Part shown: piece by piece, positions 26,317 to 34,053 of the stretch | How the letters are laid out: each line of letters opens with the position of its first letter | Position numbering within the stretch: the first letter of the stretch is position 1 | Source of the DNA: Bacteroidetes bacterium UBA1935 | GTDB taxonomy: Bacteria > Bacteroidota > Bacteroidia > Chitinophagales > Chitinophagaceae | Direction: 5' to 3' | DNA: 64,000 nucleotides | NCBI GenBank assembly: GCA_002337045.1 | Contig: DDFF01000013.1 | Coordinates: forward strand, 62,001 to 126,000 | The notes under the pieces: model-generated | The model's input: the letters and a program-made list of their open reading frames with translations, nothing else | The model's database searches: none | What the model was told of the DNA's origin: nothing | Translations under genes and position numbers: made by a program

Positions 26317-27876
26317 ATGGCAGACAAACAACAATTTATTACAGATATCAATGGTGGTTATAGTTTCAAAGGTGCATCTATACTGCTTGGTAAAGCAATA
26401 CTTGACGGTGAGCTTGTAACTGATGCAACTATAGCAGCACCGCTCAAAACGATGAACCGTCATGGGCTGATAAGTGGTGCTACAGGTACTGGTAAAACCA
26501 AAACACTGCAACTGCTAGCAGAAAGCCTGAGTGATGCCAGTGTGCCTGTTTTATTGATGGATATAAAAGGCGACCTAAGTGGTATTGCTGCACAAGGTGT
26601 ACCTAATGATAAAATTAATGAACGCGTGCAGCACATGGGTATTACATATACCCCTACAGGCTTCCCTGTTGAGTTGTTGTCGCTGAGTAATGAGCCTGGA
26701 GTGCGCCTGCGTGCTACGGTTACAGAGTTTGGCCCTGTATTATTATCTAAAATACTAGGGCTGAATAGTACACAGGAAAGCATTATGTCGATGCTATTTA
26801 AATATTGTGACGACCATCAGATGCCATTGCTTGATTTGAAGGACTTGCAAAAGACATTGCAATGGGCTGCCAATGAAGGTAAAGACGAGCTAAGCGATGC
26901 CTATGGCAATATCTCTGCGGCATCGGTTGGTACCATCATGCGTAAAGTAATTGAGCTACAACAGCAAGGCGCAGACATATTCTTTGGTGAAAAATCTTTT
27001 GATGTAGATGACCTGATGCGTATCAGTGATGATGGACGTGGTATGATAAGCATAGTACGTGTTACAGATTTGCAGGACAGGCCGAAGCTGTTTTCAACTT
27101 TTATGTTGCAGCTATTGTCCGAACTATATGCTACACTACCCGAGGCTGGCGATCTTGACCAACCTAAGCTGGTAATGTTTATAGATGAAGCACACTTGAT
27201 ATTTTCTGACGCTAATGAGGTGCTGATAAATCAACTGGAAACTATCATTAAACTGATACGTTCCAAAGGCGTAGGCATATTCTTCTGCACGCAAAATCCG
27301 CAAGATGTAGCGCCTGCTGTGCTGGGGCAATTAGGTTTGAAAATTCAACACGCTTTGCGTGCGTTTACCGCTAACGACAGAAAAGACATCAAACTAACCG
27401 CAGCTAACTATCCTGAAAGTAAATATTATCAAACAGAAGACCTGATAACACAATTGGGTATTGGTGAAGCATTGATAACGCTGTTGAATGAAAAGGGCAT
27501 CCCTACTCCATTGGTGGCTACTATGTTGTGCCCACCACGCAGCCGTATGGATATATTATCTGAACAGGAAATAACCAACCTGATTAATAAATCTTCTCTT
27601 GTACCTAAATACAGCAAGGTTGAAGACAAAGAGAGCGCCTATGATATACTCACTAAAAAAATAACTGAAGCTAAAGAAGTAGTTGAAGAAAAAGAAACAA
27701 AGACATCTGCAAAGGCAAAGCAGGAAGAAGATAAAAGTATTGTAGAGACAATTACTGAAAACCCGATAGCAAGGAGTATGATGCGCACCGCAGGAAATAT
27801 GCTGGTGCGTGGATTACTTGGTTCTTTAGGGTTGAGTGGTACCACATCTCGCAAAAAGAAAAAAGGCTTCTTCTAA
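26317..27876 (+). CDS. HerA-like/DUF853 (YjgR family) P-loop ATPase
   Basis: A 519-residue ATPase of the FtsK/HerA superfamily. Walker A is GATGTGKT (residues 54-61), a Walker-B-like LLMDIKGDLSG follows at ~76, the main Walker B is LVMFIDEAHLIF, and a Q-rich sensor segment FFCTQNPQDV follows. The C-terminal ~90 residues are charged and end in a basic RKKKKGFF tail. Family members are hexameric DNA- or nucleic-acid-translocase-like ATPases, but YjgR itself has no settled role. No NurA nuclease or defence gene is nearby, so a HerA-NurA defence role is not supported. Its last codons form one arm of a terminator. Confidence 0.85.
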   Translation: MADKQQFITDINGGYSFKGASILLGKAILDGELVTDATIAAPLKTMNRHGLISGATGTGKTKTLQLLAESLSDASVPVLLMDIKGDLSGIAAQGVPNDKINERVQHMGITYTPTGFPVELLSLSNEPGVRLRATVTEFGPVLLSKILGLNSTQESIMSMLFKYCDDHQMPLLDLKDLQKTLQWAANEGKDELSDAYGNISAASVGTIMRKVIELQQQGADIFFGEKSFDVDDLMRISDDGRGMISIVRVTDLQDRPKLFSTFMLQLLSELYATLPEAGDLDQPKLVMFIDEAHLIFSDANEVLINQLETIIKLIRSKGVGIFFCTQNPQDVAPAVLGQLGLKIQHALRAFTANDRKDIKLTAANYPESKYYQTEDLITQLGIGEALITLLNEKGIPTPLVATMLCPPRSRMDILSEQEITNLINKSSLVPKYSKVEDKESAYDILTKKITEAKEVVEEKETKTSAKAKQEEDKSIVETITENPIARSMMRTAGNMLVRGLLGSLGLSGTTSRKKKKGFF

Positions 27877-27889
27877 TGAGAAGCCTTTT
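27861..27889. terminator. Bidirectional terminator built from the 3' ends of two convergent genes
   Basis: AAAAGGCTTCT (27861-27871) pairs with AGAAGCCTTTT (27879-27889). The seven-base loop contains the overlapping stop codons of both genes. A T-rich tract follows on the plus strand; the minus strand has a T run from the poly-Lys codons. Confidence 0.85.
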
Positions 27890-28232
27890 CTAATTTTCTT
27901 AATTCGTCAAGCGTTGTTGTTTTGTTAGTTCTTGTGTCAAGATATAAGACTTCAAAATTTTTTGGATCTACATAAAAGTTGAACTGTGTAAAGAACCGCA
28001 CTTCATTGACCTTGCCAGCCTGTATCCAATAGTATTTGAAGTCAGAGGTTGGTCGTTTGATGGTTCGCATACTGAAATGCCACACTTTGTCTGTATCATT
28101 TTTTATTAGTTCAGCTATTTCGGGTATTTTTTCAATGACTGCATAAGCACTGTCTTCCAGACTTGCAATATTGACTTGTGCTTTTGCTGGTAGCGATAAC
28201 AGTATTGAAAATATTATAAGATTATTCTTCAC
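27873..28232 (-). CDS. Small secreted hypothetical protein
   Basis: A 119-residue protein with a signal peptide (to about residue 19, PAKAQ). The mature part has an N-terminal helix and then beta strands (SDFKYYWIQAGKVNEVRFFTQFNFYVDPKNFEVLYLDT) rich in aromatics, a pattern like an NTF2/cystatin-like sheet. I do not recognise a family. The start overlaps the end of the upstream ABC ATPase gene by 11 nt, so translation is probably coupled. The stop overlaps the HerA-like gene's stop (CTAA). Confidence 0.7.
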   Translation of the reverse strand: MKNNLIIFSILLSLPAKAQVNIASLEDSAYAVIEKIPEIAELIKNDTDKVWHFSMRTIKRPTSDFKYYWIQAGKVNEVRFFTQFNFYVDPKNFEVLYLDTRTNKTTTLDELRKLEKASH

Positions 28233-28977
28233 GCCACTCCTTGCCTGTAAGGTTCAGAAATACATCTTCAAGATTAGCTTCTTTTACCTGTTTAGTACGT
28301 TTAAAGCCTGCGGCTATAAGATTATCAATCAGCTCATCAGGCGTGTTAAGTGCAATGATTGTGCCGCTATCCACTATGGCTACCCTATCACATAGTACTT
28401 CAGCCTCATCCATATAGTGTGTTGTAATAACTACAGTTGTTCCTCTATCTCTAACCTGTTTTATTAGCTCCCAAAGGTTTCTACGAGCCTGCGGGTCAAG
28501 GCCTGTTGTGGGTTCGTCAAGGAATATGATATCAGGTTCGTTGATTAGTGTCGTAGCAATAGAGAATCGTTGTTTTTGTCCGCCAGACAGTTCTTTGAAT
28601 TTGTTTTTAGCTTTCTCACGTAAGTTAACTGTATCAAGCAATGCCATCGTATCTACTTCCCTGTTGTAAAGTCCGCCGAACAAGTCTATTATCTGTATCA
28701 GATTCAGGTTTGGATAATACCCCGCTGCTTGCAGTTGAACGCCAATTATCTTCTTTATTTCATTTGCTTCTTTATCAAGGTTCATTCCCTTCACCCATAC
28801 TTCACCCGATGTCTTTTCTCTGAGAGTTTCAATAATCTCCAACGTAGTAGTTTTGCCTGCACCATTTGGGCCGAGTAAACCAAATATCTCACCTTCCTTC
28901 ACCTCAAAACTGATGCCTTTCACTGCGGTGAAATCTCCGTATTTCTTAACCAGATTATTGACCTTGATAATGCTCAT
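28222..28977 (-). CDS. ABC transporter ATP-binding protein (ABC-2/DrrA type)
   Basis: A 251-residue ATPase subunit with Walker A GPNGAGKTTT (~34-43), Q-loop region VQLQAAGYYP, signature LSGGQKQR, Walker B IIFLDEPTTGLDP and the H-switch VITTHYMDEAE. The C-terminal ~40 residues resemble DrrA-type subunits, which pair with ABC-2 membrane permeases for drug, lipid or polysaccharide export. No permease gene is adjacent: upstream is an rRNA methyltransferase and downstream a small secreted protein. Its partner must be encoded elsewhere, or the complex is unusual. Operon-like spacing (23 nt) to the methyltransferase. Confidence 0.9.
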   Translation of the reverse strand: MSIIKVNNLVKKYGDFTAVKGISFEVKEGEIFGLLGPNGAGKTTTLEIIETLREKTSGEVWVKGMNLDKEANEIKKIIGVQLQAAGYYPNLNLIQIIDLFGGLYNREVDTMALLDTVNLREKAKNKFKELSGGQKQRFSIATTLINEPDIIFLDEPTTGLDPQARRNLWELIKQVRDRGTTVVITTHYMDEAEVLCDRVAIVDSGTIIALNTPDELIDNLIAAGFKRTKQVKEANLEDVFLNLTGKEWREE

Positions 28978-29000
28978 ATATGCAAGTTAAAGACGAATAG

Positions 29001-29957
29001 TTACTTTTCAATCAGGAAACAACAACGATGCAGTTTACCCTGAAAATCGAAAGGTGTTGTTGCGGCAGTAATGTCTTTTATGTATGGTGTAGGTATGCTA
29101 TCCTTATCCAGTACAAAGTTTCTGTAGTTATTGCTGAAGTATATTTTACCACCATCTCTGCAGCTTTTTAGCAATTGCTTTATCAGCGAAACATGGTCGC
29201 GCTGCACATCAAATGTATCATCCATTCGCTTGCTATTAGAGAATGTAGGAGGGTCGCAGACGATAATATCAAAAGTGTTTGCAGGGAGCTCTCGGATTAT
29301 TTCCATTACGTCTGCATTTACAAACTCATGTTTTTCATCGTTGTATAGCTTGTTGAACTGCATGTTGCGCTTTGCCCAGTTGATGTATGTTTTTGACAAA
29401 TCGACCGATGTAATACTTGCAGCACCACCATGTGCAGCATACACACTGAATGATCCTGTATAGCAAAACAGATTCAGTACACGTTTCCCCTTACATTCCT
29501 CTCGTACCATATTGCGTGTTATCCTGTGGTCAAGAAACAAACCTGTATCGAGGTAGTCAGTCAGGTTGATGATAAAGTTGAGTCCACCCTCTGGTACTAT
29601 TCTTTCTACTTTTTCCTCACCAAACTTTTCATACTGCCCTTGTCTGCCGGCCTTGCGTTGACGCACTTTCACAAAGATGCTATCGACGGGCATTTCTAAT
29701 ACTTTGGCAATTGTTTCCTTGCATGCCTGCAACCAAGCTTCGTGCTCCTCATCCTCCATGCCATGCTTTCGCTTGTATTCCGCGGCATGTACCACATCGT
29801 TATAAAGCTCTATAGCAAAAGGAAATTCAGGGAGGTCGTGGTCGTAGAAACGGTAACACGCAACTTCCTGCCTGCGAGCCAGCTTACTGATGTGTTTATA
29901 CACCTTCCGCAAGCGGTTTTCAAACATTTCCAGTTTTTTAGAGAAATCGTATTCCAT
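29001..29957 (-). CDS. RlmI/RlmK-type class I SAM-dependent rRNA methyltransferase
   Basis: The start at 29957 (MEYDFSKKLEMFENRL) is preferred: the longer frame from 29987 would begin inside the terminator of the upstream gene. The 318-residue product resembles the RlmK half of RlmKL, which makes m7G2069 in 23S rRNA. It has an N-terminal helical region with EMFENRLRKVYKHISKLAR, a beta segment with FVKVRQRKAGRQGQYEK, then the methyltransferase core with VLNLFCYTGSFSVYAAHGGA (SAM loop), SVDLSKTYINWAKRN and the catalytic strand IIVCDPPTFSNSK. No PUA domain of the RlmI kind. The exact base target is not certain. Heads a three-gene operon with an ABC ATPase and a small secreted protein. Confidence 0.85.
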   Translation of the reverse strand: MEYDFSKKLEMFENRLRKVYKHISKLARRQEVACYRFYDHDLPEFPFAIELYNDVVHAAEYKRKHGMEDEEHEAWLQACKETIAKVLEMPVDSIFVKVRQRKAGRQGQYEKFGEEKVERIVPEGGLNFIINLTDYLDTGLFLDHRITRNMVREECKGKRVLNLFCYTGSFSVYAAHGGAASITSVDLSKTYINWAKRNMQFNKLYNDEKHEFVNADVMEIIRELPANTFDIIVCDPPTFSNSKRMDDTFDVQRDHVSLIKQLLKSCRDGGKIYFSNNYRNFVLDKDSIPTPYIKDITAATTPFDFQGKLHRCCFLIEK

Positions 29958-29978
29958 TCTGAATGCAAGATAATGCAG

Positions 29979-30007
29979 AAAGAGCAAGGCGTTAGACCTT
30001 GCTCTTT
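29979..30007. terminator. Terminator downstream of the YwqK-like gene
   Basis: AAAGAGCAAGG (29979-29989) pairs with CCTTGCTCTTT (29997-30007), loop of seven bases. It separates the IscA/YwqK-like genes from the methyltransferase operon on the minus strand, although the T run is longer on the plus-strand side. Confidence 0.75.
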
Positions 30008-30011
30008 TTAT

Positions 30012-30662
30012 TTAGTTATAGCTCACCTGCTTTACTACAGGTGGTGCGTAGGTTTTCTTTTTGTTGTGCGGTAGCTGTGTGGCACGTTTGGCATACTTCA
30101 GGCTATCCTCTCTGGTGTATGGATAATCTTTATGGAATACCATTTCATCTACCTGATAATCTTCTTCGCGCATCAACCTACCATTGTCTGCGTCATAAAA
30201 ACGCCATGTACCATGTTTCAGGCTGCTACGTTCTGTAGGAATGATGCGTCGTATTTCTTTATGTGTTTCAGGGTCTGTCACATAAAATGTATCAAACGGA
30301 TATTGGGGATTAAGCCCTCTGTAATATCCTATACAGGTTAACCTGCCATTTTCATAATACTTAACCTCACCGTCAAGCACATTATTCCTGAATGTTTCGG
30401 AAGACGTCAATTGACCGGCTCCATCCATTTTGTACCAGACACCAGCTTTGTGTCCATGATCATAAAGACCGAATTCCGTGAAGCCTGGTTCTCCCATTCT
30501 TGGTGGTGCAGAATGAACCCACATACCATCTGGTTTTCCCTTATTGTCCTTCTTATTGACATCTCCGGCAGGTAAAGACGGAGCTTGCTTAACTATCTGT
30601 GCATCAACACTAAGTGTTGTAACCAAGAGCAATATGCTTAATATGGGTTTTAATAAAGTCAT
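30012..30662 (-). CDS. Secreted MORN/YwqK-like repeat protein
   Basis: A 216-residue exported protein (signal peptide to about residue 21, VDAQ). It contains several short strand-turn repeats of the type YYENGRLTCIGYYRG, GVWYKMDGAGQLTSSETF and HGTWRFYDADNGRLMREEDY, the pattern of YwqK/MORN-like variants. Such proteins are sometimes labelled antitoxins by similarity to B. subtilis YwqK, but no toxin is adjacent and it is secreted, so that label is not justified. It follows the IscA-like gene by 9 nt. Function unknown. Confidence 0.8.
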   Translation of the reverse strand: MTLLKPILSILLLVTTLSVDAQIVKQAPSLPAGDVNKKDNKGKPDGMWVHSAPPRMGEPGFTEFGLYDHGHKAGVWYKMDGAGQLTSSETFRNNVLDGEVKYYENGRLTCIGYYRGLNPQYPFDTFYVTDPETHKEIRRIIPTERSSLKHGTWRFYDADNGRLMREEDYQVDEMVFHKDYPYTREDSLKYAKRATQLPHNKKKTYAPPVVKQVSYN

Positions 30663-30671
30663 TCAGTTTTT

Positions 30672-31016
30672 TTACACGGCAAATGAGCTGCCACAACCGC
30701 AAGTGCTACTTGCATTTGGGTTTTTAAATACAAAACCACGGGCATTCAATCCGTCCTCAAAATCAACCGTCATACCAAACAGATAAATACCATGTGCCTT
30801 CTTCATCAAAACGGCTATTCCTTCTATATCGTATGTTTCGTCATCAGCTTCTTTGGCATCAAAGCCAAGTACATAGCTCATACCCGAGCAGCCACCACCC
30901 TTTATACCTATGCGCAGGCTTTGACTTGCATCAAAACCTGGTTCATCCATCAGCCTTTTTATCTCAGCAATTGCCCCTTCAGTCAGGCTTACGGGGCTTT
31001 GCAATGTAGTTTCCAT
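30672..31016 (-). CDS. HesB/IscA-family iron-sulfur cluster assembly protein
   Basis: A-type carrier of 114 residues with the three conserved cysteines: C43 in GGGCSGMSY, and C106 and C108 in CGCGSSF near the C terminus. Such proteins receive Fe-S clusters from the assembly machine and pass them to target enzymes in the cytoplasm. Between IscA, ErpA and SufA the sequence alone does not decide. No suf or isc genes are adjacent; the downstream neighbour is a secreted YwqK-like protein, 9 nt away. Confidence 0.9.
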   Translation of the reverse strand: METTLQSPVSLTEGAIAEIKRLMDEPGFDASQSLRIGIKGGGCSGMSYVLGFDAKEADDETYDIEGIAVLMKKAHGIYLFGMTVDFEDGLNARGFVFKNPNASSTCGCGSSFAV

Positions 31017-31142
31017 TAATATGTATTTTGTACAAAATTACCACCATCCTCTTCCCTATCCAAATAAGGATTAGCTAACAACGGATACATTAACTAAATA
31101 TATAGAAAAGAAATGGTATAATGTATCTTGAAGAACATTTTT

Positions 31143-31150
31143 TACATTTG
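31143..31150 (+). promoter_or_regulatory. Candidate -7 element for frr
   Basis: TACATTTG, an exact TAnnTTTG match, 24 nt before the frr start codon; no clear -33 match at the standard spacing. Confidence 0.4.
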
Positions 31151-31174
31151 CCATCCAATAATTAAATTTTTAGC

Positions 31175-31738
31175 ATGAGCGAGGCTTTAGATATAATATT
31201 TGATGACGCAAGTAGCCTGATGAAAAAGGCTATTCAGCACCTTGAAACTGAACTGAGCAGGATTCGTGCCGGTAAGGCAAACGTTGCTATTCTGGATGGT
31301 GTATTTGTAGAATACTATGGTGCTTCTACTGCATTATCGGGTGTTGCAAATGTTACTACGCCCGATGCGCGCACCATTTCTATTCAACCATGGGAGAAAA
31401 ACATGCTTGGTCCTATAGAAAAAGCAATTATTGCCAGCAATATTGGGTTGAATCCTCAGAACGATGGTAATATTATTCGTCTTTTCCTGCCGCCACTAAC
31501 AGAAGAACGTCGTAAAGAACTGGTAAAACGTGTAAACGGTGAAGGTGAGCAGGCAAAAGTATCAGTCCGTAGCATACGCAGAGATGCTATTGAGGCTGTC
31601 AAAAAACTGCAAAAAGACGGACTTAGTGAAGATGCGGCCAAAGATGCTGAGGCTTACATTCAAGGGTTCACAGATAAAAACATTGCCTTGGTAGACCAGC
31701 ACTGCAAAGACAAAGAAAAAGAAATAATGACTGTATAA
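31175..31738 (+). CDS. frr: Ribosome recycling factor
   Basis: Splits the post-termination ribosome together with EF-G and IF3. The 187-residue sequence aligns along its whole length to RRF: LETELSRIRAGKANVAILDGVFVEYYGA (helix 1 and hinge), TISIQPWEKNMLGPIEKAI, NIGLNPQNDGNIIRLFLPPLTEERRKELVK and the C-terminal RRDAIEAVKKLQKDGLSEDAAKDAE. In many bacteria frr follows pyrH and tsf; here it stands alone with its own terminator. Confidence 0.96.
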   Translation: MSEALDIIFDDASSLMKKAIQHLETELSRIRAGKANVAILDGVFVEYYGASTALSGVANVTTPDARTISIQPWEKNMLGPIEKAIIASNIGLNPQNDGNIIRLFLPPLTEERRKELVKRVNGEGEQAKVSVRSIRRDAIEAVKKLQKDGLSEDAAKDAEAYIQGFTDKNIALVDQHCKDKEKEIMTV

Positions 31739-31742
31739 TACG

Positions 31743-31770
31743 AAACCCTGGCGCTTGTCAGGGTTTTTAA
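31743..31770 (+). terminator. frr terminator
   Basis: AAACCCTG (31743-31750) pairs with CAGGGTTT (31759-31766), followed by TTT and A/T. It lies between the frr stop and the next start codon at 31782. Confidence 0.88.
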
Positions 31771-31781
31771 ATATTGGTTGT

Positions 31782-32681
31782 ATGCACGATTGGCAACAAA
31801 AAATCTTACTGCTTTTTTCCATACCTATCTATGCGATTTTGATACCGCTAGAGATACTTCTTAGCAACTATCAGCATCGTAAATACTATTCGTGGAAGGA
31901 AACAATGATGAATGTATACCTGAATTTGCTGAATGCAGGTATAGATTTGTTGTTGCGTGCAGGTGCACTGGCAATACTCATCTATTTTTCACAGTTTGCA
32001 CAAATAAAGAACTGGAACCCTATTACATATTGGGGACTGTTATTCTTGCTGGAGGATTTTCTTTTCTGGGTTGAACACTATGTAGACCATAGCAGCCGCT
32101 TTTTCTGGGCTGTGCATGTAACACACCATAGTAGCGAGGAATATAACTTAAGTACAGGTTTCCGTTCATCGGTGTTTATGCCATTCTATCGGTTTATGTA
32201 TTTTATACCGCTGGCTATTATTGGCTTCGACCCTATTGATATCATATTCATGTATGCGCTGACACAGACTTATGGCATCTTGGTGCATACACAAGCCATC
32301 AAGAAATTGCCAAGTTGGGTAGAGTACATTTTCGTTACACCATCTCACCACCGTGTACACCATGCAAGCAATGCCCCTTATCTGGATAAGAACATGGGCA
32401 TGGTGCTGATAATATGGGATAGGATTTTCGGCACATTTGTAGAAGAAATGGAAGAAGAACCTCCGCATTACGGATTGACTACACCTATTGATAAACCCCA
32501 TCACCCTGTTAAAATTGTGATGCACGAATGGCAAAACATTTCGCAGGATTTAAAGAAGAAAGTATCATTTAAAACAAAGCTTAATTACATATTTCAACCA
32601 CCGGGTTGGAGCCACGATGGCAGTAGAAAAACATCAAGGCAATTAAGAAAAGAATGGAAAGAAAAACAGGAGGCATTATAA
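31782..32681 (+). CDS. Sterol desaturase/fatty acid hydroxylase family membrane enzyme
   Basis: A di-iron membrane oxygenase of 299 residues. The start at 31782 (MHDWQQK) is chosen because the longer TTG-initiated frame begins inside the frr terminator. About four to five hydrophobic segments. The histidine clusters are intact: HYVDH (H-x3-H), HVTHH (H-x2-HH) and HHRVHH, plus an LVHTQ. Family members hydroxylate or desaturate lipids, sterols or carotenoids; substrate unknown here, with sphingolipid or fatty-acid hydroxylation plausible in this phylum. Its stop directly abuts that of the convergent EVE gene. Confidence 0.88.
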   Translation: MHDWQQKILLLFSIPIYAILIPLEILLSNYQHRKYYSWKETMMNVYLNLLNAGIDLLLRAGALAILIYFSQFAQIKNWNPITYWGLLFLLEDFLFWVEHYVDHSSRFFWAVHVTHHSSEEYNLSTGFRSSVFMPFYRFMYFIPLAIIGFDPIDIIFMYALTQTYGILVHTQAIKKLPSWVEYIFVTPSHHRVHHASNAPYLDKNMGMVLIIWDRIFGTFVEEMEEEPPHYGLTTPIDKPHHPVKIVMHEWQNISQDLKKKVSFKTKLNYIFQPPGWSHDGSRKTSRQLRKEWKEKQEAL

Positions 32682-32687
32682 GCCTCC
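32669..32687. terminator. Hairpin spanning two abutting stop codons
   Basis: GGAGGC (32669-32674) and GCCTCC (32682-32687) form a 6-bp GC-rich stem. The seven-base loop holds the stop codons of the desaturase-like gene (+) and the EVE gene (-). T-rich bases follow on both strands. Confidence 0.65.
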
Positions 32688-33083
32688 CATTTTCATTATT
32701 AGTTTATACTCATCCGGTTTTACCGTCCCAACGCTCAGTCTGGAAAGCCTAACCAAATCCATATCTTTAAGAGCTGGTGTTGCTTTGATATCTGTAAGTG
32801 TTACAGGATTAGGTATAGCTTTTACAGGTTTCAGATCTACCACCACCCAGTTCGGGTCTTCTGTTGTAGGGTCTTGATAAGCAGTCTTTACTACTTCTGC
32901 AATACCAACTATTGCCAGGCCTTCATTGCTGTGATAAAACAGAACATGGTCGCCCTTTGCCATAGCTTTCAGATTGTTGCGTGCCGCATAGTTGCGCACA
33001 CCATCCCAATGCGTTTTTTTATCTTTTACAAACTGTTCCCAACTGTATTTGAATGGTTCAGATTTTACAAGCCAGTAGTTCAT
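32676..33083 (-). CDS. EVE domain protein
   Basis: A 135-residue single-domain protein of the EVE (PUA-like) family. It starts with MNYWLVKSEPFKYSWEQF and has HWDGVRNYAARNNLKAMAKGDHVLFYHS, the typical aromatic-cage region that reads modified bases, then GLAIVGIAEV and a C-terminal LSRLSVGTVKPDEYKLI. EVE domains bind modified cytosines or other nucleobases; the stand-alone bacterial form is of uncertain function. No restriction or modification gene is nearby. Cytoplasmic. Confidence 0.92.
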   Translation of the reverse strand: MNYWLVKSEPFKYSWEQFVKDKKTHWDGVRNYAARNNLKAMAKGDHVLFYHSNEGLAIVGIAEVVKTAYQDPTTEDPNWVVVDLKPVKAIPNPVTLTDIKATPALKDMDLVRLSRLSVGTVKPDEYKLIMKMGGL

Positions 33084-33156
33084 TATGCTAAATGATTTTC
33101 AAAGTAAAAATATCTCTTTTCAGTAACAGAGAAAGAGAATATTTGGTTCAATTGCA

Positions 33157-33194
33157 AAAAGATAAAGCGTCCTTACGGGGACGCTTTATCTTTT
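33157..33194. terminator. Very strong terminator with a 16-bp stem
   Basis: AAAAGATAAAGCGTCC (33157-33172) is perfectly complementary to GGACGCTTTATCTTTT (33179-33194) around a six-base loop. It ends 29 nt below the stop of the secreted gene at 33223 (minus strand) and has A/T tracts on both sides. Confidence 0.92.
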
Positions 33195-33222
33195 GTATGC
33201 TTATGAAAATCTTGCTGATTGA

Positions 33223-33771
33223 TTACAGTTGAGTAGCAGTGTAAACTACATCTACAGTATAAGTACCTGCAGGGTATGCGAAACCAGGTGTAGCATTGTA
33301 TTGGATGCTGAATGTTTGGTTGCCACCGTTGTTACAGTTTGTCAACAGGTTTTGTGCAGTTGCACCCAGGTCAGCATAGCTAGATGCGCTGAACGGAGAA
33401 GCGATAGCACCACCGGTTGCGTTTGCAGGAACACGCAGGTCAAGAACACCAGCTACAGGCATTACAGGAGCAGGAGTTGTAGTACCTGTGTATGAGAAGT
33501 TAGCATTGTTAGTTTTTACTGTTACGCCAAATTTTTTGTTTGAGCGAACTTTCAGTTCCTGGTTAGAAGAGCTAACACCGTTTGCATAGTCGTTAACAGT
33601 GTTGAAAGCCAGGTTAACAGCAGCACCAGTAGCAGTAGTAGATCCTGTGAAAGTCAGTTCGATTGCGTTGCTCAGGTTCAGGTTAACTGTTTGAGTAGCT
33701 GTAGAAGCAACTTGTGCTTTTGCTGCGAAACCTGTTACTGCCAGTGCGATGATTGCGATTACTTTTTTCAT
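33223..33771 (-). CDS. Small secreted beta-sandwich-like protein
   Basis: A 182-residue exported protein (signal peptide to about residue 20, AAKAQ). The mature sequence is rich in Thr, Ala, Asn and Ser and predicted beta. It contains NQELKVRSNKKFGVTVKTNNANFSYTG and closes with TFSIQYNATPGF...PAGTYTVDVVYTATQ, a C-terminal strand pattern like WxL or spore-coat/pilin-like surface proteins. No T9SS sorting domain. I do not recognise a named family. A good promoter, a strong terminator and a uniform codon choice suggest high expression. Role unknown; surface or fibre subunit is a guess. Confidence 0.75.
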   Translation of the reverse strand: MKKVIAIIALAVTGFAAKAQVASTATQTVNLNLSNAIELTFTGSTTATGAAVNLAFNTVNDYANGVSSSNQELKVRSNKKFGVTVKTNNANFSYTGTTTPAPVMPVAGVLDLRVPANATGGAIASPFSASSYADLGATAQNLLTNCNNGGNQTFSIQYNATPGFAYPAGTYTVDVVYTATQL

Positions 33772-33831
33772 TTTAAATGTGTTTTGTTTGAGTTATTTGA
33801 TTAATGTTTGTGTTTGTTTGCTATTGTGATA

Positions 33832-33864
33832 CAAAGATGCAACGGGAAACACCCTATTGCCAAA
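33832..33864 (-). promoter_or_regulatory. Promoter of the small secreted beta protein gene
   Basis: On the minus strand: TTTG (33864-33861), a 21-nt spacer, then CATCTTTG (33839-33832), one base from TAnnTTTG. The predicted leader is about 55 nt. The remaining part of the 282-nt divergent intergenic region (33865-34053) shows no other clear element. Confidence 0.5.
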
Positions 33865-34053
33865 AAAACGAGCCTTGTTAACCCTGCCTTTGCAACCGGT
33901 TAACTGGCTATTAACAACTCTACCTCGTCTAAAAGTGCCTATAAACCCCTGCTGATAGGCTTTTAACAGTTATTTGCACACCTTAACATTTCCTTGTGAG
34001 AATTAGGAATCTCGTTTGAATAGGTATAGGCAAACGCTCTAAAAACGAATAAG

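Noticed and set aside
26317..27876. HerA-NurA type defence system around the HerA-like ATPase
   Set aside because: The protein is of the DUF853/YjgR type and no nuclease or other defence gene is adjacent.
30012..30662. Toxin-antitoxin pair based on the YwqK-like protein
   Set aside because: The protein has a signal peptide, and the neighbour is an IscA-like carrier and not a toxin.
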